Assembly: GCF_040954645.1 (NCBI RefSeq)
Contig: NC_092809.1
Location: forward strand, 68,213,141-68,277,140
Length of the DNA: 64,000 nucleotides
Source of the DNA: Diabrotica undecimpunctata
Lineage: Eukaryota > Arthropoda > Insecta > Coleoptera > Chrysomelidae
Direction: 5' to 3'
Within the stretch, counting starts at the first letter, position 1; each line of letters starts with the position of its first letter. A model generated the notes under the pieces. The model saw only the letters and a list, made by a program, of their open reading frames with translations. It was not told the origin of the DNA and made no database searches. Positions 56,989 through 64,000 of the stretch are shown here, piece by piece. Position numbers and translations under genes: made by a program.

Positions 56989-57559
56989 GGAGACTCTGCG
57001 GCTGGGAAAAATATTTATTGAATAAAAAATACATTAAAAATACATGTGAAAATACACAAGAAAATATGCATAAAAATATAAGTAAAAATGTTCAAAATAA
57101 TTCACACAACACACTTACGGGGGGAGGTCGGTGGTGATGACGGCATCTCAAGCTCCTACAGGTCCATCCTCGGTCGGTGTGCCAACTCCTCTAACGGGTT
57201 CGTCTTCTTTTCGGTCGTCCGGATCCCATCTGCCATATCCAACGGGGTTTCGTAGGGTACCAGTGTGCCGAAGCCTACGTGGTCATCCGACCACTTTCGG
57301 TAGCGAGGCGATGACTGGGTCTACTCCGGGACTTCCATCGGCATCTGGGGCTTCTAACTTTGAAGAAGCCTGGCTCGTCAAAGGTGTCTACACGTCGAAG
57401 GAATCAGGTCTGCAGTAGGCCTCGATGTCGGAGTGTTAGAGTATTGCTTTCTAACACTACGTGGTTCTCCCCATTATTCTCTTGACTTCAACCCATGTTG
57501 AAATCAATGGTGTCTTGCCTTCTGTGAAGGTCGTGCTGGGTCGTGGGTTTGGATTTTAA
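56989..57559. other. Internal region of the LTR element, no gag-pol
   Basis: The only sizeable frame (57131-57418, plus strand, Ser/Pro/Gly-rich, PTGPSSVGVPTPLTGSSSF) runs against the element and resembles no family I know. Confidence 0.5.
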
Positions 57560-57577
57560 CCACGTTGTCGGGCGCCA
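57560..57577 (-). promoter_or_regulatory. Primer-binding site
   Basis: The minus strand starts TGGCGCCCGAC immediately after the 5' LTR. TGG is the complement of the universal tRNA 3' CCA. A lysine-type tRNA primer is suggested from memory of TGGCGCCC sites. Confidence 0.75.
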
Positions 57578-58108
57578 TGTCACCTCGGGGGAACAAATAA
57601 GGGTCTAACCACCTTCTGTTGTCTCCGGGTGCTCTGTAGAGGGCTTCGAATATACTGTCGAGAGCTCCTCTACTTAAGTCCATTTTAGGGTTATGGACTT
57701 GGAAAATATTTATATCTTCGGTGTCTTGCCTTGAAAAAGGCAAGATATTTCTTACACAACAAATTCCTCGTCGAAAATGGTACATTAGGTTGTGGTCTTC
57801 CGATGGCTTGTCTTGAGAAAGACAAGATATTTTCTTACATGACAAAGGATTGTCGAAATAAAACCACCAAGTTAAAGTTGAAAATAACTCTCAGCCACAG
57901 AGTATGGAAAATAGAATAGGAGCAGAGCACCGAGAGCACTAAGCTCTCGGAGAGCCCGTGAGGGACTCACCTGAAAATCGCCAATATTTATATGCGCTGT
58001 TCGAGCGATAAATAGGGATTTCCAGGTCAAGAGCCAATGGGAAAATTCGAGGCGAGGCGATGCGCATCGAAATGTGTACTAGTCCACAGACTATCGCATT
58101 CGATGACA
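57578..58108 (-). repeat. 5' LTR (minus orientation)
   Basis: Near-identical partner of 56445-56975. The minus-strand frame 57845-57504 runs from this LTR through the primer site into the interior. Confidence 0.92.
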
Positions 58109-58112
58109 ATGC
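58109..58112. repeat. 4-bp TSD of LTR element, right
   Basis: ATGC, identical to 56441-56444. Confidence 0.75.
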
Positions 58113-58139
58113 GAACTGACAAACAAAAACTAGCAAAAC

Positions 58140-58636
58140 CCTAGTGTCTGATCCAGAGTGGACGGCAACTACAGAACTCACCAATGTTTAAATGCCAAAA
58201 AACCCTCTTCAGGAAACATGTCAAATTATGAAACAAACGGAATAGGACCCCAGGCGGGTAGAGTTACTAACTAGGAATCCCACACCGGGAAACTGGTCTG
58301 CCTTAACGATTCTGGGGAAGGCAAGTATTCGACAAAAATAAATGTAGGAACGTATAACATCAGATCCATGAACAAAGACACTAAAATCCACGAACTAGAG
58401 GAACAACTGGCTAAAATACAGTGGGATATTATCCGCATATCCGAAGTAAGAAGAAAATGAGAACACAAAATACAGCTAAAATCAGGAAATTTGCTATACT
58501 ATAAAGGTAATGAAGAAAACCCCAACAATGGAGTAGGATTTATAATAAATAAAAAAGTAGTTAAACAAATACAATCTACCAAGGGCATACCAGATAGAGT
58601 ATTATACACGACGCTTAAATTAAAAATAACGTCACG
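58140..58636 (+). pseudogene. RTE-like element, 5' end only (UTR and endonuclease start)
   Basis: The non-coding leader (about 58140-58345) is followed by VGTYNIRSMNKDTKIHELEE, then IQWDIIRISEVRRK, a TGA and LLYYKGNEENPNNGVGFIIN. VLYTTLKLK ends the endonuclease N-terminal third. It stops abruptly where piggyBac C-terminal sequence resumes. Retention of the 5' end with loss of the 3' end is opposite to usual 5' truncation and points to a later deletion. Confidence 0.8.
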
Positions 58637-59124
58637 AGGTATGGTGACTGTAAATGGAAAAAGAGTCGAAAATCGATTTTTTTTTTTCGATTTGTAAAAA
58701 GTATTTATGTTTGGAACATGTAAATCCAATTTGCAATGACTGTAACAATAGTCTGGCTTAATTTCATTGTTTTTTTTTGCCATCTCCTATATTTTTCTAT
58801 GATAAGTCTTAATGAAATAATGTTTTATTTTTGTTTAAGATAGTTCTTAAAGACTGATATGTTGTGTTCTAATTTTAAAATATTTGTAATTTGTTTAGTA
58901 AAAAAAATAAAAAAATTGTGGACTATTTTTTTTGCTAGGTAAATAAACATTTCAAATAAAGAAAATATGTCAATAATAATGAATAATGTTAAAAAAACTA
59001 CAAGCAATATGTTATTGTATTGAAATTTAAACAAAATGCATCCAGAGGACTATTTTTATAACCGGTGTAGTAGACCTTGTGTCACTACTAACACACAAAA
59101 TTAAACTGTCTCCTGAAAGGTTAA

Positions 59125-59256
59125 CGTGTTATTCGTAACGCCTGTGGATGCTTGTTTTTTACGGGCGTTGCAGAATTTTCACGGACGTGATTCATTTTAC
59201 AAATAACATATGTATTTTGAACAATATTTTTTATTTATTTTTTTTTTAGATTTCAA
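59125..59256. other. Sequence between piggyBac relics, 5' of split gene
   Basis: Contains TTCACGGACGTGA (59183) and a TTATTTATTTTTTTTTTAG polypyrimidine stretch before the ATG at 59257 that could be a splice acceptor. Confidence 0.35.
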
Positions 59257-59410
59257 ATGACTAAAACAAAAAATTAAAATAGTCGAGAGTTAGAAAAAAT
59301 AAGAGAAACTAACAAAATAAGTATGAGACGAGCCAGAGAAAAAATTAGAAGTGATCCAGTCCGCCATGTCGAAGAAAAAAAGGACGGATATCGTAAGAAG
59401 AAAAGTCGGA

Positions 59411-59414
59411 TTAA
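59411..59414. repeat. TTAA target of piggyBac B, left
   Basis: TTAA followed by CCTTTCATGG; its partner is at 62608-62611. Confidence 0.8.
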
Positions 59415-59764
59415 CCTTTCATGGATAATATGACATGATGGTACACAAAATGTAACTAGCAGTCTGCAAATCTAGAAAAGGTCCAAAAAACAAATATTTT
59501 TGGAATAAAATATTTAATTAAAATAGACAAAAGAAAACATTTGCTCGCAAATGTTTGATAAGTTGTATTTAAACTCATGATTTGAAAATAAAAGTTAACA
59601 GATTATTTTTTTCACATTTTGAGTACTATAAAACACAAAAACTCAAATTAAACAAATACAAAACAACAATTTCTAAAAAATTAAACAAAGAATAAATAAA
59701 AAACAAATGTTTGAGATACGCAAAGTAGATAAGTACATGAATGAACGGAAATAAGTCAATATTC

Positions 59765-61288
59765 GCTGCTGTCTTCGGAAATACCATCCTGTAGGCAGCC
59801 GTAGCAAATGCATTTTGCTTGTTCTAAGCATACAAATTTTTAGCATTTTTAACAAATATATCTGGTTGGCCTATTTTTTTGTCTACTACAATAAAAACAA
59901 CGACCTCGACGATTAGGAGCCAATTGATCTAGGAATAAGTCTATTTAAAAATCGACGTTGTAGATGATCGTTTACTAGTTCCATACCAAAAGCTTCTAGA
60001 AAATGTCTTTTATTTATCTCATTAGATTTAAATTTGTTTATTACAAATGAATTGATACCTTTTACATTCATTGCAGAATAAAAAATTACCGTAGGCCATC
60101 GACGAGTGGCTCGAGCGCAATTGTAGGCGAAACATATTTTATCAACTAGATCTACCTTTGGATTTATTATAGTCAATGATAATTTCTCGCTTGCCCGTTA
60201 ATTCGTCTAGCAAATTGTCGTGGTGCATAGTTTAGAGTAAAATAACGTTTTTGTTTTTTCTGGGTCTATACGCCACAATCGTACATTTTTCTTGTAAAAG
60301 CAAACATACGTGTTTTTTTCTGGTCTCTTAGGATTAGTAAATTGAAGTGGAAGCTCTCTTTGGTTTCTTTCTTATACTGCCCATCATAGTAGGATGATGT
60401 TCGTTTAAAAGAAGATCGGCCAAGCTGAGGCTCGTAAAAAAATTGTCCATTGTTACATTTCTGTAAGAACCAGATAAAAAACTACAGAGGCTAGGAACGA
60501 GGAAAATATTGCTCGTATTAACAGTATATGGGCCAAGTGGCTGTTGTTCAACGTATACATCTAGAATTGCTAGAATTGTTATAAGAAACGTAGCGCCTAC
60601 TAATGTGTAGGTTTTTATGCCGTATTTATTAGGTTGATTGGGAATATATACCCCAAATCCACACTTGCCACGAAAAGCTTCCAGTTGTTCATCTACCTTT
60701 GTATATGCTGATAATGAAAAATGTTAAGGTAAATTTGAATTAAACGAATCGACGAATTATCTCACAGCTGCCAATTTGTCATATTTTTGCCTCTCTAGTC
60801 GTATTTGTTTATCATCAAAACGGATGTATCTGAGCAAAAACTTAAACCGTGCAAGGGACATTGTCAATTTAAAATCTCTGGCGATGATCCGTTTGTCCTA
60901 AAGAGATCTGAATTTCTATGGTTATGTTTGGGTACCTTATCTAAATATAAAAGACCCAATGGTGCCCTAAGTTCTAAAATATCTGTCTTTTTTGCCGATT
61001 TCACATTAAGTCAATTAAATTGTCACTGCGAGTTTATATCCAGCGGTTTCCTACATGTTTCTTTCATTTAGTTCCATCCTTACCAATGAAATGCGTCACT
61101 CATTGTTGAAGACTCAAGACTTCTAAGATTGGTTCCTTAATTTTTTCTTTCATGTCAGTGTCATGGTCCTGTATCTCTTCGAAATCTCCTTCCAAACCAG
61201 CATCGTCATCGTTAGTTTCATCTTCTGGCTGACAATCAGAAAGAAATTCTACAAGAAGCTTTTCAAGATATGCTTGTTTGCTTTTCAA
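59765..61288 (-). pseudogene. piggyBac transposase relic
   Basis: Minus strand: YLEKLLVEFLSDCQPEDETN acidic N-terminus (61288-61100), NHRNSDLFRTNGSSPEIL (about 60940), LARFKFLLRYIRFDDKQIRL, KVDEQLEAFRGKCGFGVYIP, GATFLITI and NVTMDNFFTSLSLADLLL (D of DNFFTS). KVDLVDKICFAYNCARATRR (in the 60176-59913 frame, D of the GVD..D box) follows. The cysteine-rich end is GRCFYCSRQKNRPTRYIC, then LEQAKCICYGCLQDG (about 59900-59770). Stops and frameshifts are numerous, so it is inactive. It is more complete than relic A. Confidence 0.85.
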
Positions 61289-61329
61289 AACTTATATTCA
61301 AAAAACTGTAAAAAAATAGATCACAAATA

Positions 61330-61341
61330 TATCAATCAAAT
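61330..61341. repeat. 12-bp TSD, left
   Basis: TATCAATCAAAT, repeated at 61999-62010. Confidence 0.85.
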
Positions 61342-61998
61342 TAGCATTATGTTTTTCTGCCGTCGAGTTTGGAGCACCAGTATGGGAAAACTCTGCTCAC
61401 GCTAAAAACGTCGATGTTGCGTTAAATGAAACGGTTCGTATAATATCTGGTTGCCTGAAACCGTCACCCATCGAAGAAGTCTACCCTATAGTTGGAATCG
61501 CTCCACCTGCTATCAGAAGACAGGTCACGTTAGAGATAGAACAAAAGAAGCCGGAGACGGATCGAAGACACTCCTTGTATGACCACCAAGTTCAATCAAG
61601 TAGATTAAGATCTCGGAAATGCTTTCTGAAAAAATTACGATCCCTTCCCAAAGAGCCAAAGACGAGCCGAATACACCTATGGCAAGCATCAGCTTGCTAG
61701 AACAATTTTGCTTCCTTAGATGAAGTGGCCGCTGGACATAATTTGAAAACAAACAATTGGACACATGGAAAGCGCTCAACAGACTAAGAACTGGCGTTTC
61801 ACGTTGTGCTAGTAACCTGAAGAAATGGGGATATCAGGAGGACCCCTGCGACTGTGGCGCGGTTTAAAATAGTCACCATCTACTATCATGCACAAAAGAG
61901 GACCTATTCTTAGCGAATGACAGGGCCATCTATGTGGCCAACCATTGGAAACGCATAATTTAAAGCTGCTGGTGTTCCGGACACGGAAAGTAAGTAAG
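61342..61998 (+). mobile_element. 5'-truncated jockey-group non-LTR retrotransposon
   Basis: A 657-bp insertion with TATCAATCAAAT on both sides and a GTAAGTAAG tail. It encodes only the RT C-terminus: FSAVEFGAPVWENSAHAKNV, RIISGCLKPSP, VGIAPPAIRRQV (the GI.PP.IRR motif), then LRTG..RCASNLKKWGYQED and a CDCG-type end. A stop (about 61699) and frameshifts break it. Typical target-primed 5' truncation. Confidence 0.85.
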
Positions 61999-62010
61999 TA
62001 TCAATCAAAT
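61999..62010. repeat. 12-bp TSD, right
   Basis: TATCAATCAAAT, identical to 61330-61341. Confidence 0.85.
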
Positions 62011-62239
62011 ATATAGAAAACATAATCAGTAGATCACTCCCAATTATAAATTACATAAATATTTTTTATTTACTTCAGAAATAAAATATTGTAAAATTGA
62101 ATTTGTGACAACTTGTATAACGTGCGGACTCATGTTCCGCAACTCAATATAGCAGCAGTACTAAATGCACTAGACAACTCTTACAACTGTACTAAAAAGA
62201 GTATGTCCTCGCTTGAAGCTAACGTGCGCGCCACGACCG
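62011..62239. other. piggyBac B 5' region between nested insertions
   Basis: No frame recognised. Presumably promoter/5' UTR DNA of the relic. Confidence 0.4.
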
Positions 62240-62250
62240 AAATCATAATT
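62240..62250. repeat. 11-bp TSD, left
   Basis: AAATCATAATT, repeated at 62532-62542. Confidence 0.8.
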
Positions 62251-62531
62251 CTTCTTCTTCAAGTGCCGTCTCCATCAATGGAGGTTAGCGGTTATGGTGG
62301 CAAACGTTTGTCTATCTTCAGCTGTTCTTAAGAGTTCCTCAAATCCAAGTCCTGTCCAGTTTCTGATATTACGTAACCAGGACAATTTTTTTCTTCCAAT
62401 TCCTCGCTTTCCTTCTATTTTGCCTTTTATTATCAACTGAGGGATGTAGTATTTCTCGTTGCGCAACAAATGCCCTAAATAACTGGTTTTTCTTCTTTTG
62501 ACTGTTCTCAATAGTTCTTTTTCTAAATCAT
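62251..62531 (-). mobile_element. Short 5'-truncated RTE-like retrotransposon
   Basis: A 281-bp minus-strand insertion with AAATCATAATT on both sides. It encodes RTVKRRKTSYLGHLLRNEKY, IIKGKIEGKRGIGRKKLSWL and a final TFATITANLH, the C-terminus of the family also at 556-1026. A GAAGAAGAAG tail (complement of 62251-62262) follows the stop. The coding end is intact for 87 codons. Confidence 0.88.
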
Positions 62532-62542
62532 AAATCATAATT
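62532..62542. repeat. 11-bp TSD, right
   Basis: AAATCATAATT, identical to 62240-62250. Confidence 0.8.
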
Positions 62543-62607
62543 AATCGTCAGAAATTGACAAATATTTCGACAAGAAGACTCATAGTTTGCACGTTAACTC
62601 TGAAAGG

Positions 62608-62611
62608 TTAA
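62608..62611. repeat. TTAA target of piggyBac B, right
   Basis: TTAA after ...TGAAAGG. The split gene resumes here in the frame left at 59414. Confidence 0.8.
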
Positions 62612-63012
62612 TATTCAAGAAGTGAGCAAAAGAGACCAAAGCAGAACTCGAAGAAAGTGAAAGGAAAAGTCTAGGCGCTATGAACAACGAAAAAGGCTCT
62701 TGAAAAAGCTCAAGAAGGTGAAAATGGCTTTCTGGAATTAATTACTCCACCGGGAAGTCCTTAAATTCCACCAGCTTTGGAACAGAAAGAGGCAAAGGGT
62801 ATCACGGACCCTCACTCTTCAGCAAAAAGATAAAAAAGTTTTTAGGAAATATCGAGATTGCCTCACAAGATCTGTCGACAAGTATAAAAAGCAGTTAAGC
62901 AGAGCAAATCAGCGTCATTCTAGTACTACAAGTAACACACAAAGTCCCGAGTCAAAAGTCAGAAACATATTAAAGCAAAAAAAAAAGAAAAAAGACAATG
63001 TCAAATTGTCAT

Positions 63013-63742
63013 AGTGAAAATTCAGCATAGTGCCAAGATACTGTCGACCCCTGTAGACACGCCATTCCATAGTTTATCTCCTATTACGATTCCTTTCGAT
63101 GTCTATTAATTTTTTTATTCCCATTCATCAAGTAAGAAAAGTTTTTCCAAAAAAGCTTAACTAAAATTAAATATATATAAAATATATATATAAAAATAAA
63201 ATACGGATATCACTATTTTTTTAAAGCTTATACAAATCATACTCACATTTAAATAAACCAGCAGTGCAGCTTTATGAAACACGTTTTTTCAATTTTACAT
63301 TCAACAAAAAGTTTCGAAAATAAATTTATTAAAACTTCTTGTTTTATTTGATTTGCACTGTTTACGTTTAGATATTTATACTAAAAAATATATTCAGAAA
63401 CTGATTAAAAGCTGAACAAATAAAAGCTTTCTGCTCAGTTCAAATATTCATGAAAGCTCTTTTATTAGATCATGTATTGAATATTAAATACCCGCAGGCA
63501 TGGCGGTGGCGACGTCAAAGCGCGAGGAGTAGGACGGAAGGAGTCTCTCACAATTTGAATTACAAAAAAAGAAGCGTATGTACAGGATTTTCTCTAAATA
63601 CATATACCATGTATCTTTATATCGAATTAAAATATCCAGATTTTTAAATTCTTAAAAATGTTAGAATTTATTATTAGTGATTAGGTTATATTCCTTAAAG
63701 GTACTAATTTAATAGTAAATTAAATTTTAATCGGAGGTAAAA
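63013..63742. other. AT-rich spacer, nothing recognised
   Basis: The 65-codon frame at 63450 has no recognisable feature. Confidence 0.4.

Positions 63743-64000
<258 letters not shown>

Larger units (their letters stand above)
56445..58108 (-). mobile_element. Short non-autonomous LTR retrotransposon (Ty3/gypsy-like)
   Basis: Two 531-bp direct repeats beginning TGTCACCTCGGGGG and ending TGACA enclose only 602 bp. Orientation is minus. Immediately inside the right LTR the minus strand reads TGGCGCCCGACAACGTGG, a tRNA primer-binding-type site. Immediately inside the left LTR it reads AGAGGAGGGGGGA, a polypurine tract. The flanking ATGC is duplicated. The interior has no gag-pol, so it would depend on another element. 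The LTRs differ at roughly a dozen positions, so the insertion is not recent. Confidence 0.9.
55844..58761 (+). pseudogene. piggyBac transposase, N- and C-terminal parts only
   Basis: A likely splice acceptor (TTTTATTTTTTAG) ends at 55843. Acidic N-terminus: LLALFEEVSTCNEYDDEEES and DLDGSDT-like residues, then IWNNLFDTDMLQIIVDE, RYIPTNIDEI-like and GTGVEVFRRTINIKRFRNLL (to about 56440). The LTR element interrupts here. After it RTDKQKLAK (58113-58139) continues the RFDDKQ..R region. The catalytic DDD core is absent. The cysteine-rich end resumes at about 58637 with RYGDCKWKKSRKS and CKKYLCLEHVNPICNDC, and stops at 58761. Its segments parallel those of relic B. Confidence 0.8.
55577..59120 (+). 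mobile_element. piggyBac relic A, hollowed out and invaded
   Basis: The termini CCTTTCAGTAGAC (55577) and its inverse GTCTCCTGAAAGG (ending 59120) match in 12 of 13 positions, with TTAA at 55573-55576 and 59121-59124. It keeps the N-terminal and C-terminal parts of a transposase. An LTR retrotransposon (56445-58108) and a truncated RTE-like fragment (about 58140-58635) occupy the place of the catalytic core. Confidence 0.82.
59415..62607 (-). mobile_element. piggyBac relic B with two nested retrotransposon fragments
   Basis: The termini CCTTTCATGG (59415) and CCTTTCAGAG (complement, ending 62607) share the CCTTTCA start of relic A. TTAA flanks both sides. The boundary is confirmed because the interrupted coding sequence joins in frame across the TTAA. 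The transposase is on the minus strand. Insertions at 61342-61998 and 62251-62531 lie in the 5' part. Confidence 0.82.
59257..63012 (+). pseudogene. Uncharacterised insect gene (LTPPGSP-type), split by piggyBac B
   Basis: The 5' part (59257-59414) is basic and helical: SRELEKIRETNKISMRRARE, KIRSDPVRHVEEKKD, RKKKSRI, with one TAA. After the 3.2-kb piggyBac insertion, 62608-63012 continues IQEVSKRDQSRTRRK, then KEKSRRYEQRKRLLKK, ELITPPGSP, KDKKVFRKYRDCLTRSVDKY and SPESKVRNILKQKKKKK. If one TTAA and the insertion are removed, the frame passes straight across the junction. RS-rich basic N-termini with a TPP.SP motif and a coiled coil occur in an uncharacterised multi-copy insect family (memory, no name offered). 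It is itself decayed, with a TGA and frameshifts. Confidence 0.65.

Noticed and set aside
59121..59414. A separate small piggyBac between the TTAA sites at 59121 and 59411
   Set aside because: The flanking sequences face outward from relics A and B, and this interval carries the 5' part of the split gene, not transposon termini.

Overview
This 64 kb window is AT-rich eukaryotic DNA, almost certainly from an insect with a large, repeat-rich genome. A leaf-beetle-like source is my guess from the mix of repeats, with low confidence. No operons, bacterial genes, rRNA, tRNA or CRISPR arrays are visible. I found no convincing single-copy host gene. Nearly every recognisable reading frame is a transposable element (TE) or TE wreckage, often nested, and most copies carry stops and frameshifts.

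Layout. 1-12 kb: a decayed non-LTR fragment, a broken copy of an uncharacterised protein family with a WSD..GQNR motif, then a composite repeat (antisense RT piece, spacer, sense RT piece) in tandem copies. One copy is interrupted by a complete but inactivated RTE-like retrotransposon (5486-8424) with a 13-bp target-site duplication (TSD), and by a Penelope-type fold-back sequence (9507-9729). 12-18 kb: two antisense non-LTR fragments and a nearly intact piggyBac (15828-18139; two in-frame stops, TTAA target). 18-25 kb: a sense RT relic and a third composite copy, part of a diverged duplication pairing about 8.4-11.7 kb with 20.6-24.4 kb. 25-37 kb: jockey/CR1-like, RTE-like and Penelope-like relics.

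37-64 kb is the best resolved part. A hAT derivative (36925-40219; 8-bp TSD) sits in a Penelope-like relic and carries an antisense jockey-like retrotransposon. Two more WSD..GQNR relics lie at 42.4 and 46.4 kb. A long-inverted-repeat element with a TA target (48619-51943) splits an IS630/mariner-type transposase. A structurally complete hAT (52671-55568) has an intact two-exon 490-residue transposase, 20-bp terminal inverted repeats (TIRs) and a perfect 8-bp TSD. Abutting it is a piggyBac relic (55577-59120) holding a short LTR retrotransposon (56445-58108) and an RTE fragment. A second piggyBac relic of the same terminus type (59415-62607) interrupts the coding sequence of an uncharacterised gene and itself holds two 5'-truncated retrotransposons.

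The genes do not form a pathway. The window is a layered record of insertions. The one plausible source of active enzyme is the hAT transposase at 52904-54991, whose terminal sequences are also carried by the 36925-40219 element.
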